64,000 nt of DNA. It comes from Pseudomonas sp. DTU_2021_1001937_2_SI_NGA_ILE_001 (GTDB taxonomy: Bacteria > Pseudomonadota > Gammaproteobacteria > Pseudomonadales > Pseudomonadaceae). Shown here in pieces: positions 34,135 through 43,384 of this stretch; position 1 is the stretch's first letter; each line of letters starts with the position of its first letter. The stretch spans positions 1,488,001 through 1,552,000 of the forward strand of contig NZ_CP135971.1 in the NCBI RefSeq assembly GCF_032463525.1. Reading direction: 5' to 3'. The notes under the pieces were generated by a model. It did no database searches. It had not been told where the DNA came from and worked only from the letters and a program-made list of their open reading frames with translations. The translations under genes were made by a program, and so were the position numbers.

Positions 34135-36408
34135 TCATCCGGCCAGCGCGGCCATGACCGTGGGGAACTGGCTCAACGGCAGCGGCAGGATGCTGTATCC
34201 CTCCAGCCGCAGCCCGCTGGCGCTGACCGCAGCGGCGACCACCACGAACGATTCCTGGCTCAACGGGTCGGCCAGATACAGCCCGTCGGCATCGATGCTG
34301 CCAGGACCGCCTTGGGGCAAACTCCACTCGGCGGCTACCACATTGCCGCTGATGCTGGCCTGCAGGCGCACGCTCTGCGCCCGCTGCTGAGGCTCCAGCA
34401 CAGGACGGATCGCCACGGGAGAAACCCGATGCAGCGCCAGTACCGTGGCGACCCGACGCTGTCCGGTCTGTCGTTCGGCAACCTCGATGCGATCAATCAC
34501 GTACACCTTGGCGGCGCTCAAGGGGCCGGCCTGATAGGTACAGCGAGCACCGTCGGGTTGCAGCGTGCCGCTTTCACCCTCGACCGGTTCGAGGATCGAC
34601 CAGTCAAAGGGACCTTCTCCCAGTGCGTGGCAGATCAGCTCGACCTGCTCGCTGTAATTGCACACTTGCAACAAAGGGTCGACCGCCAGCCCTTGGCGCA
34701 GGATAGTGAGTGGGGCGAAGTCCGTTTCGCCAGACGCTGGATCGCTGGCAATGACCAGTACACGGCCTAACGGACCATTCAAGGCATGGGCCGGCGGCGC
34801 CTGATAGAGCCCCTGGGCGTCGACGCTTCCCGGCGCTCCGGGGTAGCCTGGCAGCCCCTGCACCGTCCAGTTCAACTCACCGCGTGGCGGCTGCACAGAC
34901 AATTGCTGGCTACTGCCGGCGACCATCAGGTTCTGTGAAGCGACCACCCGAAAGCGTGCATCCGCACTGGCCAGGCTGCCGAATACAGCCAAGTCCGCTG
35001 GGAGCACGCTGAGCCCGACCTGCAACGTCTGATCGTCGCCAAGCCGCGAGGCTCGAAGGACATCCTGGCAGCTGGTGGCCGTCAACGTTATGGCCAACTG
35101 CTCCAGGAGGGCACGCTTGTAGACGAAGGCAACGAACCCCTCGATCTGGGCTCGCTCATCGTCGGGCAAGGCTGGCAGACCTTGCACGTGGGTGGCCTGC
35201 GGCGTCAGCTCGTAAGGCACGAACAACTGTCCTTCTACCCCGTCTGGCGAAGATGGCTCAGCATTCAGATAGAAGTTGTATTGCAGGTTCACTTCGAACT
35301 GCGCCGTGTGCTCCATCCACTGCGGCCCCTGATGTGGGCGATAGCGAAACGTCATCGTGCAGGGGAAGCGCCACACCTTGGCGGCAGCATCCGGTTCGAA
35401 CACCAGTGTCAATGGCTGTTGCTCGCTGACGACCTCGACACTGAATGCTGCGTATTCGAACTCCAGGCCTGGACCGCGATACCGGCCGGGCGGAATTTGC
35501 AGGACACCCTGCCTGGCGACCATGCGCTCCAGTGCCCCCCTAGCGTCCGGCAAGTAGTCGAACTGCGGGTTTTCGAGAGTTTTCAGCAAGGCATTACCCA
35601 GTGCCGCACGGTGCTGCAGGTGGCTGGAAAACAAGGCCGTCCAGGTGAAGTCCTGCTCTGGATCATCAGGAATCAGGTAGCGAAAGTCGGCCCCCTCACC
35701 GGGGTAACCGCCCGGCTGGCCGTGTTGCATGTTGACGAAGGCCAGTACTGCGCCCTGCGCACCATCGGCGGCCCCGGTACTGGCATTGACCTGGCTGCGC
35801 ACCACGATCCGCTCGCCGTGGGTCAGCGGATTGTCAGTCTCGCCCAAGGTGCCGATCTGCCAACGCCTGCGTTCATCGTCCAGCCCCTGCCACCAGGCTT
35901 GCAGGTAGTGGCCCGCTTCGCGCTGTTCAGCAGCCGAAGACCAGATATCCAGAACCCCGTTCTCTGCGCGCCCCACGTCCAGCGCGATGGCGCACTGTTC
36001 GGTATCCGGCTGAACATCCAGAGACAGGCCGGGCGCATTCAGCGGGTCGAAGGTGCCCAAGCGAACCACCTGCGCCAACCCTGCGGTATGGCCGACCCGC
36101 AAGACCGTGCCCATCAGCAGGGGCACGCGCAATTGCAAGTCGGCACTTTGCAGGGACGGACGCTGGAATGTCAGACGTGGTGCCGCGAACGTCAGGCCGT
36201 TGAGATGCAGCGTCAGGTTGCTGTCCGGCAGGGAGAGCATCACGTCAGGCACTCGCCATTCCAGGCCCTGGCTGCTGCGCAGCCCATGGGTTCTGGTCAG
36301 CGCGTCGTTGATAGACTGGCCGGAAAGCGCGATGAGCGCGTCCCAGCCATAAAGTCGCGAACCACCGCGCATCCATTGCAGCAAGCTGTGTAGCGAGTTA
36401 TCGCTCAT
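34135..36408 (-). CDS. P47/TULIP-like protein with Ig-like modules (paralogue B)
   Basis: This 757-residue protein starts at ATG 36408 with AAGGAGG. MSDNSLHSLLQWMRGGSRLYGWDALIALSGQSINDALTR is the shared N-terminus and includes the GWD triplet closest to P47. FRYLIPDDPEQDF (about residue 235) is the family motif. The TULIP-like region ends near residue 440. Then DLAVFGSLASADARFRVVASQNLMVAGSSQQLSVQPPRGELNWTVQGLPG opens the first Ig-like module (G-S-V-D-A-Q-G-L-Y-Q-A-P). A second, with GPGSIDADGLYLADP near the end, closes the protein at YSILPLPLSQFPTVMAALAG. The latter ending is also found in paralogues C and D. No export signal; proposed lipid or membrane interaction is inference from fold similarity. 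Confidence 0.75.
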   Translation of the reverse strand: MSDNSLHSLLQWMRGGSRLYGWDALIALSGQSINDALTRTHGLRSSQGLEWRVPDVMLSLPDSNLTLHLNGLTFAAPRLTFQRPSLQSADLQLRVPLLMGTVLRVGHTAGLAQVVRLGTFDPLNAPGLSLDVQPDTEQCAIALDVGRAENGVLDIWSSAAEQREAGHYLQAWWQGLDDERRRWQIGTLGETDNPLTHGERIVVRSQVNASTGAADGAQGAVLAFVNMQHGQPGGYPGEGADFRYLIPDDPEQDFTWTALFSSHLQHRAALGNALLKTLENPQFDYLPDARGALERMVARQGVLQIPPGRYRGPGLEFEYAAFSVEVVSEQQPLTLVFEPDAAAKVWRFPCTMTFRYRPHQGPQWMEHTAQFEVNLQYNFYLNAEPSSPDGVEGQLFVPYELTPQATHVQGLPALPDDERAQIEGFVAFVYKRALLEQLAITLTATSCQDVLRASRLGDDQTLQVGLSVLPADLAVFGSLASADARFRVVASQNLMVAGSSQQLSVQPPRGELNWTVQGLPGYPGAPGSVDAQGLYQAPPAHALNGPLGRVLVIASDPASGETDFAPLTILRQGLAVDPLLQVCNYSEQVELICHALGEGPFDWSILEPVEGESGTLQPDGARCTYQAGPLSAAKVYVIDRIEVAERQTGQRRVATVLALHRVSPVAIRPVLEPQQRAQSVRLQASISGNVVAAEWSLPQGGPGSIDADGLYLADPLSQESFVVVAAAVSASGLRLEGYSILPLPLSQFPTVMAALAG

Positions 36409-36504
36409 GGGATAGCCTCCTTGGCATTTGTGCGGTCGTCTGCGACGGGCTGCTTGCCTGCTTCGACCGAAGACAGACTGGCCATACGTGCGTTCTTTGA
36501 CAGG

Positions 36505-38841
36505 TCATGGCGAGCTGTCCGGCCCCTCGCCGAGCAGGGCCATTTCGCTCGGGTAGCTGGCCAGCGGCAGCGGCAAAATGATGAAGTTTTCGAAACTCAG
36601 TCCCGACGCCTCGATCCGCGCGAAAACCAGCGCGAACCCCGGCGAGGCGTCCTCGTCGGCGCTGTACCACCCCTGATCGTCTATCTGCCCCGGCCCTGCC
36701 AGGGGCAGCCGCCACTGCACGGTGTCCAGCACCTGGCCATTGAGCAGCGCCTGCAACTGCACACGCCCATGCTCCAACGTACTCTGGGCCGCAACCCTGA
36801 CCAGCAAGGGCGACGTATTGAACTGGGCCAACACATGGATGGAGCGTGTCTGACCGCTGGCGACGTGGCGCACCTGAACCTCGTCGAGCACAAAGGTTTT
36901 TCCAGGCACCGGGCCGACAGCACGCCGATAGGCATGATCACCGTCAGGCTGCGTGCTGGCTTCCAGCTGGCCGCTTTCACCCGCGACCGGGTTCAGGATC
37001 TGCCACTCCAGCTGCCCATTGTCCAGATGAGCGGCCTGCAGCTCCACCGGGTCGCTGGAGTCGCAGACCACGATCAGTGGGTCGACGCTGATGGCATGGG
37101 TCATCACCGTGATCAGCGCCGAGCTGCGTTCACCACTGGCGTGGGTGGCAGTGACACGCACCCGTGTAGAAGCAGCTTGCAAGTGCCCTGCCGCAGGGGC
37201 CTGGTAGCGGCCGCTGGCGTCAATCTGCCCGGCCTCGTCGCCCTGCAGGGCCGTCAGGCTCCAGGTGAGCCCGGCGACCGCAGGCTCGCTCACGAAGTCC
37301 AGATGCCCCCCGGCACCGACCACGGCCTGCTGGGGACTGACCGAGAAAGCAGTGAGTACCGGGTTGACGTGCCCGACACACAGGTAATCACGAGGTGCGC
37401 TGATCGACTCGGGTACGATGGCCTGCCTGAACCCGAACTGCAGCAGATCATTGATCACCACCTCGACTAATGGCCCCGGGTCGAAGGACTCCTCGAAGGC
37501 TCGTGCCACTCTTGCCCTCAAACCTGCTTTCACAAGGGGCGGCAACAGGCTCATCGCGACTATCAGCACCAGGTTCCAGTTGACCTCTGACACCCCCCCG
37601 CCAACGGACTCCGGCGACTGACCAATATGCGCGAAGGGCGTCACGACAAGTTCGGAGCGCTCGACCATGCAGCTGCAGTTTGCCGTCGAACCCAGCTGAT
37701 AACGGGCCGACAAGCTCGCGCCAGCGGTATAGACCGTGCGCATGGTTGCGTTACCGACCCTGAAGGTGACCGTGGTGGTATCTGCCGTATGCCATTCCAC
37801 AGCCAGCGTCTCCTGCTGAACGCTCAGGCTCAGGGGCTGGGCCGATGCAACGGGCAATCGAAGCTCGCCCACCTCAGCGTTCACCTCCACTTCTCCCGAC
37901 GTCAAGACATGCGTGGCTCCCGGAATGACCAGGTATCCAGCCGCTCCCTCCATGCAGGCCAGGCGACCGTCCAGGTAGCGGAGGTTCATCTGTAGTTCTG
38001 AAAAGCCAGCGCACAAGCCACCTAACAGTGTCGATGAAAGGATTTCCGACTGGCCTAGCAACAGGGCTGCCGAATACTGCTTCTCGGGGTCGTCAGGTAT
38101 CAGGTACCGCCAGTTGCTACCGATGTTCTGTCCTTCCTCGCTTCCGCTCATTCGTAAAAAGACCAGCAAGGCACCTTCTGCACCCGCGCTACCATCACCT
38201 TGCGTTCGCAAGCGGAACGACTGCGGCTGCAACAACGGTAGGTTGCCTTGTTCGATGCGCCCCAGGACAAAGACCCGCTGCTGCTCGGGCAGCGCATTGA
38301 ATTGCTGTCTGAAAAATTCCCCACCCAACAACTGATCCGCATCTTGGCGTACAAAGGTCAAGGTGAAACGATCGCTGTGTTGCAGGTCGAGCTTGACCCG
38401 GCCATCGGTATCCACTTCACCGGGCACCCGATCCAGCTCCAACTCCAGATACAGCGTCGGCCCCTGCAAGGCATTGACCTCGGCCACTCGCGAGGTTTGC
38501 CAGACGTTGGCTGTCTTCAGCATGCTGACCTGCATACCACTGATCACGGGCATCGCCAGGCGCGCCAGGGAGCTCTGCAACTGCGCGTTCTCGAATGACA
38601 GGCGCGGCGCATCCAGGACGAAGTCGTGGATAAGCTCCTTGTACTCCTTGCGACTCAGGGTAATCTCGCCGCTGATGGGCGGCAGACTGCTGTTGGAATC
38701 GAAACGCTCGATATAGTCCTGAGCAAGAATCTGGTTGGCCTTGTCCCGCGACATGGCCACGATGGCGCCCCAACCACGCATCACGTCCGAAGCCGGATCA
38801 CGCATCCACTGCAGCAGTTGCTCCAATGAGTTACCGCTCAT
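36505..38841 (-). CDS. P47/TULIP-like protein with Ig-like modules (paralogue C)
   Basis: ATG 38841 follows GGGAGG and gives 778 residues; the longer frame to 38937 has no good site. MSGNSLEQLLQWMRDPASDVMRGWGAIVAMSRDKANQILAQDYIERF is closest to paralogue D. Shared blocks are LPPISGEITLSRKEY, LDAPRLSFENAQLQSSLARLAMPVISG, RVPGEVDTDGRVKLDLQHSDRFTLTF, GGEFFRQQFNALPEQQRVFVLGRIEQG and WRYLIPDDPEKQYSAALLL. A middle segment has the hydrophobic stretch LVLIVAMSLLPPLV (~455), a possible membrane-active region. Two Ig-like modules follow (AGQIDASGRYQAPAAG; GPGQIDDQGWYSADED). The protein ends LPLPLASYPSEMALLGEGPDSSP. It appears intact and in line with the adjacent genes. Confidence 0.75.
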   Translation of the reverse strand: MSGNSLEQLLQWMRDPASDVMRGWGAIVAMSRDKANQILAQDYIERFDSNSSLPPISGEITLSRKEYKELIHDFVLDAPRLSFENAQLQSSLARLAMPVISGMQVSMLKTANVWQTSRVAEVNALQGPTLYLELELDRVPGEVDTDGRVKLDLQHSDRFTLTFVRQDADQLLGGEFFRQQFNALPEQQRVFVLGRIEQGNLPLLQPQSFRLRTQGDGSAGAEGALLVFLRMSGSEEGQNIGSNWRYLIPDDPEKQYSAALLLGQSEILSSTLLGGLCAGFSELQMNLRYLDGRLACMEGAAGYLVIPGATHVLTSGEVEVNAEVGELRLPVASAQPLSLSVQQETLAVEWHTADTTTVTFRVGNATMRTVYTAGASLSARYQLGSTANCSCMVERSELVVTPFAHIGQSPESVGGGVSEVNWNLVLIVAMSLLPPLVKAGLRARVARAFEESFDPGPLVEVVINDLLQFGFRQAIVPESISAPRDYLCVGHVNPVLTAFSVSPQQAVVGAGGHLDFVSEPAVAGLTWSLTALQGDEAGQIDASGRYQAPAAGHLQAASTRVRVTATHASGERSSALITVMTHAISVDPLIVVCDSSDPVELQAAHLDNGQLEWQILNPVAGESGQLEASTQPDGDHAYRRAVGPVPGKTFVLDEVQVRHVASGQTRSIHVLAQFNTSPLLVRVAAQSTLEHGRVQLQALLNGQVLDTVQWRLPLAGPGQIDDQGWYSADEDASPGFALVFARIEASGLSFENFIILPLPLASYPSEMALLGEGPDSSP

Positions 38842-38926
38842 GGCAAAACCTCCCTGGCTTGCCCAGACCGCCACGCCGCTGGCATCAGCATGTTCGCCGG
38901 CACCTCGACGCGTCGCTGTAGAGATC

Positions 38927-41344
38927 TCAGTCGACATCCTCGCCGCTTATTCGCCGCGCCGGTGCCTTGCGCAGCCTTTGCACTTCATCGGGGTAGCGCG
39001 TCAACGGCAAAGGCAAAATGATGTGCCCCTCCAGGACGAAACCGAATATTTCTACCTTGGCAAAGATCAGGGCAAAGCGAACGGAAGCGTCGTTTTCGGG
39101 CGTGAACAGTCCCTCGGGGGAGATACTTCCGGCCCCGGGCGGCACCACCTGCCACATCACGTTTTCGGCCACTTGTCCCTGGGCCGTGGCCTGCAGCTGC
39201 ACCGCCGCGCCAGGCGCCGGACCATCCTCCACGATGCTGACCAGCAACCCCGGCAGCCCCAGCCGGGCCAGTACATAGATGATCCGGTTTACACCCGTCA
39301 GGCTGTTGCGAACCTCAACCTCATCGAGCACGTAGGTCTGGCCAGGCTGCGCCTTGTCCGCAGCCCAATAGGCATGATCACCGTCTGGTCGCTCGCTGGG
39401 CTGCAGCCGACCACTCTGCGGGCCGGGATTCCTGATCGACCACTGCAACGGAGCGATACCCCATTGACCGGCATTCAACTCCACGTGCCCACCGGCCTCA
39501 CAAACCACGATCAGCGGGTTGACCGTCAGTCTGTTGGCCAGGACGGTGACCAGCGCAACGCTGTGGTAACCGCTAGCAACCTCGGTCGCCTGCACCCGCA
39601 CGCGCAGGAAACGGCCTTCGAAAGCAATGGCCGGCGGAGCCCGATAGAGTCCATTGGCATCGATGGTGCCAGGGGACGCCGTGTCGCCTTCCAGGCTCTG
39701 TACGCTCCACTGCAACTTGTCTACCGCAGGCTGCACAGAGAACTGTTGGGTCGTACCCGCCAGCACCAGGGGTTGCAGAGGACTGATGCCAAACTGCGAA
39801 CGTTTCGGGTTGATACGACCAAATGCCACGACGTCATTGGGTAACTGGAACTGATCGACCTCTATGGCATGGCCAAAATTAAGCTTGATGCTTTCGTCGA
39901 TGAACGGTGTGATGGAATTGGAAACCTGTAATGACCGCTCTAATTCGGCTTGGATCTGCTCTTCAATATCGAGCCATGTCAGGCGGGCTATCTCGGCGGT
40001 GATCCAGAGCAACTTGATCGCCCAGGCCGGGTCGTCCCAGAACTCGAATGCACCTGGATGCTCGGCAGACGGGCTCTCGAGATCGGTTACCTGCGAAGTC
40101 ACGTCCAGTTTCCAGTCCACGGGAGCGCACTTGATATCCCCTGCTTCGCCTTTCAGGTCATAGCGTGCCGACAGACTCACGCTGTAGTCGGTACGTTGAT
40201 AGAGTGGTCGCTCTTCGTTCGACCCCACTACGTAGATGAACGTGGACACGTACTTGTACCCTGAGGTGGCCCAGGTCACCGAAGGTCGGCCGTCTTGCAC
40301 GGACAATGTCAGGGGTGAGCTGCCGTCGGCAGGCAATTCCAGATCGGTTGCAGCCCCATCAACCTTGATCCAGAAATCATCGAACTGAATCGGCTGCAGG
40401 GAAATCTCCGTGCCTGAGAACCACATCTGCCCAGATGTCGCCACAGCGCCTGTCAGCTTCCCGTCCGTGTGAGTCAGCTCGAAGTTCGCCAACGGAACCA
40501 GACTCCTGAGACAGGCTAGCAAGTCAACGCCCAGGTCGAGCTGCTTCCAGACGTGATCCTTGGGCAACATGACAGTCGCCGAGAATGCTTCCTGCTCATC
40601 ATCCGGGATCAAATAGCGATAATCGGTACCCGGCACGTCACCTTCGCTGCCACCCGCCATGCGAATCAGGATCAGGATCGCGCCATCAGCAGCTTGCGCA
40701 GGGTTCTGCTGGGTCCGCAGCTTGAACGATTGCGGCCGTAATACGGAACTGTCACCGCGCTGGATAGCGCCCAACGTAAATATCCGCTGTTCGTCGGGCA
40801 GGGTATTGAACAACTGCCGGAAGAAGTCGCCACCCAGGCTTCGGCCGTACTCGGTATCGGCATACGTCAGGCTGAAGTTGTCGCTGTCTTTCAGATCGAG
40901 CATTACCCGCCCTTCTTCATCGACGATACCTGGCACCCGGTCCAGCTTGAGGTCCAAATGCAGTTGCGGTCCCTGCAAGGGATCGATCTCGCTGACGCGG
41001 CTCACGTACCAAGCGTCCAGCACATGCTCCATGGACAATTGCGTCCCCCCCACCACCGACATCGTCAGACGCGCAGCGGAGTTCTCGACATCGGCGTTCT
41101 CGAATGACAGACGCGGTACGTCGAGCCTGAAGTCATGCAGATACTGTCGGCTGCTGGTCCGTGTTTCATCCACGACCCCGCTGATCGGCGGCAGGTAGCT
41201 GGCAGTGTCGAATCGAGCCACGTACTCCTGCTGCAGGATTCGGTTAGCCTTGTCGCGCGAAAGCGCCGCGATACAGTCCCAACCCATCATCGGATCAGCC
41301 GTTTTCATCCATTCCAGCAGGCTTTCGATCGTATTGGCGGACAT
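38927..41344 (-). CDS. P47/TULIP-like protein with Ig-like modules (paralogue D)
   Basis: This protein has 805 residues, with AAGGAGAA before ATG 41344. MSANTIESLLEWMKTADPMMGWDCIAALSRDKANRILQQEYVARF has the GWD start and the S-R-D-K-A-N-x-I-L block shared with paralogue C, followed by LPPISG, DFRLDVPRLSFENADVENSAARL and GGDFFRQLFNTLPDEQRIFTLGAIQRG. YRYLIPDDEQEAFSATVML is at about residue 240. The Ig-like region starts DVVAFGRINPKRSQFGISPLQPLVLAGTTQQFSVQPAVDKLQWSV, with G-T-I-D-A-N-G-L-Y-R-A-P-P and G-S-I-S-P-E-G-L-F-T-P-E. The end is HIILPLPLTRYPDEVQRLRKAPARRISGEDVD. The C and D genes are probably a duplication pair, with duplication of the A/B ancestors older (inference from similarity by eye). 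Confidence 0.75.
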   Translation of the reverse strand: MSANTIESLLEWMKTADPMMGWDCIAALSRDKANRILQQEYVARFDTASYLPPISGVVDETRTSSRQYLHDFRLDVPRLSFENADVENSAARLTMSVVGGTQLSMEHVLDAWYVSRVSEIDPLQGPQLHLDLKLDRVPGIVDEEGRVMLDLKDSDNFSLTYADTEYGRSLGGDFFRQLFNTLPDEQRIFTLGAIQRGDSSVLRPQSFKLRTQQNPAQAADGAILILIRMAGGSEGDVPGTDYRYLIPDDEQEAFSATVMLPKDHVWKQLDLGVDLLACLRSLVPLANFELTHTDGKLTGAVATSGQMWFSGTEISLQPIQFDDFWIKVDGAATDLELPADGSSPLTLSVQDGRPSVTWATSGYKYVSTFIYVVGSNEERPLYQRTDYSVSLSARYDLKGEAGDIKCAPVDWKLDVTSQVTDLESPSAEHPGAFEFWDDPAWAIKLLWITAEIARLTWLDIEEQIQAELERSLQVSNSITPFIDESIKLNFGHAIEVDQFQLPNDVVAFGRINPKRSQFGISPLQPLVLAGTTQQFSVQPAVDKLQWSVQSLEGDTASPGTIDANGLYRAPPAIAFEGRFLRVRVQATEVASGYHSVALVTVLANRLTVNPLIVVCEAGGHVELNAGQWGIAPLQWSIRNPGPQSGRLQPSERPDGDHAYWAADKAQPGQTYVLDEVEVRNSLTGVNRIIYVLARLGLPGLLVSIVEDGPAPGAAVQLQATAQGQVAENVMWQVVPPGAGSISPEGLFTPENDASVRFALIFAKVEIFGFVLEGHIILPLPLTRYPDEVQRLRKAPARRISGEDVD

Positions 41345-41376
41345 GTGCGGTTCTCCTTGAGAAGGTCGTCTGGACC

Positions 41377-43164
41377 TCAGCCGACCAGTTGGATCGAAAC
41401 GTCAGGAAAGCTGATGTAGTGGGTACCATCATCGAAGCTGGTACCCACCGAGAGTATGAAGGGCTGCCCCAGCGCCAGCCCTTGCAGAAAGGGCCTGGAC
41501 AGAATCACCAGTAGCTCGCCAGCCTGGTACTCGTCCTCCGTCACCGGCTCGTCGTCATCCCAGCGCAGCAGCTCCTGTACCTGTTGGCCGGCAGCGGTCA
41601 CGCCTTGCACAGACACCCTGACGAGCTGCCGGACCGCCATGTACGGCCAGGCACTCAAGGCCAGCAGGGCTCCCGCTTCGGGGACCTGCGCGAGCGATAA
41701 CGGCCTGGATTGCGCCGGGCTGCGCACCTGGATGGCAGGCCAGCCCGAGGTCATGCCACAGATCTTCAGGTCGAACACACTGGACTGCGCAGGCTCCTGC
41801 CCGGCGGGCGTCACCCGGTAGAACACGTCCAGACGCTGCCCCATGTTGGCGGGTATCGCCGCTGGCGGTACGAAGAACCGCCGGGGCGTGCCGATCATGG
41901 GTTCGGTCACCACCACGCTGCCCGTACTGCCATGCCCCTGCCAATGCATCTCCAGGTCATCGTCGGGTCCGACCTGAGCATCGTCTGGTACCCGGATGAA
42001 CACCCCCCCGGTGATATTGATCGCAAACAGGTAGCCTCTTGGCACACCATCGACCGGGTCCTCGGGCTCAGCGCCCTCGACCACCGGCGATGGCAGGTCG
42101 AGTGGCTTGCGTATCATCACGGCCAGCGGCTCGCCGCTACCGGAGGCGCCCCCCCGAGCGTATTGCCAACTGAACGTCACTGGCTTGCCGTTGTTGGAAA
42201 CCAGCCAGGAATGCCCGACCCTGAAGGCCAGCAAGCCGCTGTCCACCACAGAGGCGTCGACCCGCACCGACCGGTCCAGCGCCTCGCTCCCGGAGGCATG
42301 CAGCAGCACATCATCGCCAGGTTGCATACCGATATAGGGTTCGACCAACAGGGTAATGCCGTCTGGGTATCGCTCCGGGTCGAGAGAGCCACCGCCGAAC
42401 CCCTCGATGGTGACAGCCGGTAGCCGCGCGATGGCCTTGGACACGACGTCAAGACGCTGCATCGGCCCCTGGGTCGGGATGGTGGGCGTGGCATAGTCGA
42501 TCTGGTAACGGGCTTCCAGATAACCGTCCTCGATCACTTCCAGCTCATTGCGCGGCACCGACCAGGTCAGGGGTAGCCTCAGCTCCGCCGCCGTCAAGGT
42601 CTTTTTCAGCACCAGATCGTCGAAGGGATCGTTTTCGCCAAAGTACAGCGCCAGGGTCAGGGTGACCTGATCACCGACCGACATCGCGACATAGGGCGGC
42701 ACCACCACCGTGGCCGAGTTGCCGGTGATCCATTCGAGGACCACCTGCAGGTCATGAGACTCACGGAACTGGGGTACGCCGAGCCCCGGTAGTCCTGCCG
42801 GCCGGTCACGCTGGCCAACGTAGAAGAACCGGCGCAGCGACTCTTCGCCCGGCTGCCCCGGCTGCACCAGGTCGGCGATGAAGTACGAGTAGAACACCCA
42901 ACCCTGGTCCAGCTCGTGCAACAGCGCATTGGGTATGTGGTAGGCGAAGCCTTCAGGCTCCAGCCCCACTACCGGCGTAGAGGACATCAACAGGTCACGG
43001 ACACTGCCATCGGCACCGCAGCCGCGCCAGTTGGGAAAGATCTCGTCCCCCTCGGCAATGCCGGGGTAATCGATCCAGGTCAGCAGGTCATCACTGCCCA
43101 ATTGGTCCAGATCGATCCAGTTTTCCGGTTGCAGGTCGGGCACCTTGGGGGCGGGCAATGCCAT
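41377..43164 (-). CDS. Ig-like repeat protein, first gene of the P47-like operon
   Basis: ATG 43164 (MALPAPKVPDLQPENWIDLDQL) is preceded by AAGGAG and gives 595 residues with no signal peptide. The protein is beta-rich, with repeated ~100-residue modules of the form V-x-V-P-x-x-A-x-x-x-x-x-D-x-(V/L)-x-(L/M)-x-W. Examples are VVVPPYVAMSVGDQVTLTLALYFGEND, LLVEPYIGMQPGDDVLLHASGSE and IRVPDDAQVGPDDDLEMHWQGHGSTGSVVV. The last ~110 residues (LALSAWPYMAVRQLVRVSVQGVTAAGQQVQ, ending SVGTSFDDGTHYISFPDVSIQLVG) align by eye with the C-terminus of the 53760-55223 product. It lies 32 bp before paralogue D, so the five genes form one unit. The modular architecture suggests an adhesive or scaffold protein; function unknown. 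Confidence 0.72.
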   Translation of the reverse strand: MALPAPKVPDLQPENWIDLDQLGSDDLLTWIDYPGIAEGDEIFPNWRGCGADGSVRDLLMSSTPVVGLEPEGFAYHIPNALLHELDQGWVFYSYFIADLVQPGQPGEESLRRFFYVGQRDRPAGLPGLGVPQFRESHDLQVVLEWITGNSATVVVPPYVAMSVGDQVTLTLALYFGENDPFDDLVLKKTLTAAELRLPLTWSVPRNELEVIEDGYLEARYQIDYATPTIPTQGPMQRLDVVSKAIARLPAVTIEGFGGGSLDPERYPDGITLLVEPYIGMQPGDDVLLHASGSEALDRSVRVDASVVDSGLLAFRVGHSWLVSNNGKPVTFSWQYARGGASGSGEPLAVMIRKPLDLPSPVVEGAEPEDPVDGVPRGYLFAINITGGVFIRVPDDAQVGPDDDLEMHWQGHGSTGSVVVTEPMIGTPRRFFVPPAAIPANMGQRLDVFYRVTPAGQEPAQSSVFDLKICGMTSGWPAIQVRSPAQSRPLSLAQVPEAGALLALSAWPYMAVRQLVRVSVQGVTAAGQQVQELLRWDDDEPVTEDEYQAGELLVILSRPFLQGLALGQPFILSVGTSFDDGTHYISFPDVSIQLVG

Positions 43165-43384
43165 GTTGGTCTCCTTGCTCAGGTCGATGCCTTCAATGGC
43201 AACGGCCGTTCTGTTCACTGGCGCCTTTTTTACCCTTGCCCCTGGCCGCAGCACAGCTGGCAGCGCTGCTAGGTCCGCGGCTCGGCACAGGCTGTTAGGG
43301 TCTGAACACAATCCCCCCTGCCTGGACCGCGCCAGTCGTCATGCCACTCAGCCAGGCGTCAGACCCCACAGCGAGGCTCAGAGG
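43165..43384. promoter_or_regulatory. Divergent promoter region between the P47-like operon and RHS2
   Basis: These 220 bp separate the divergent starts at 43164 (minus) and 43385 (plus), so both transcription units must start here unless read through. I see no confident -35/-10 pair or operator palindrome. Confidence 0.4.
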
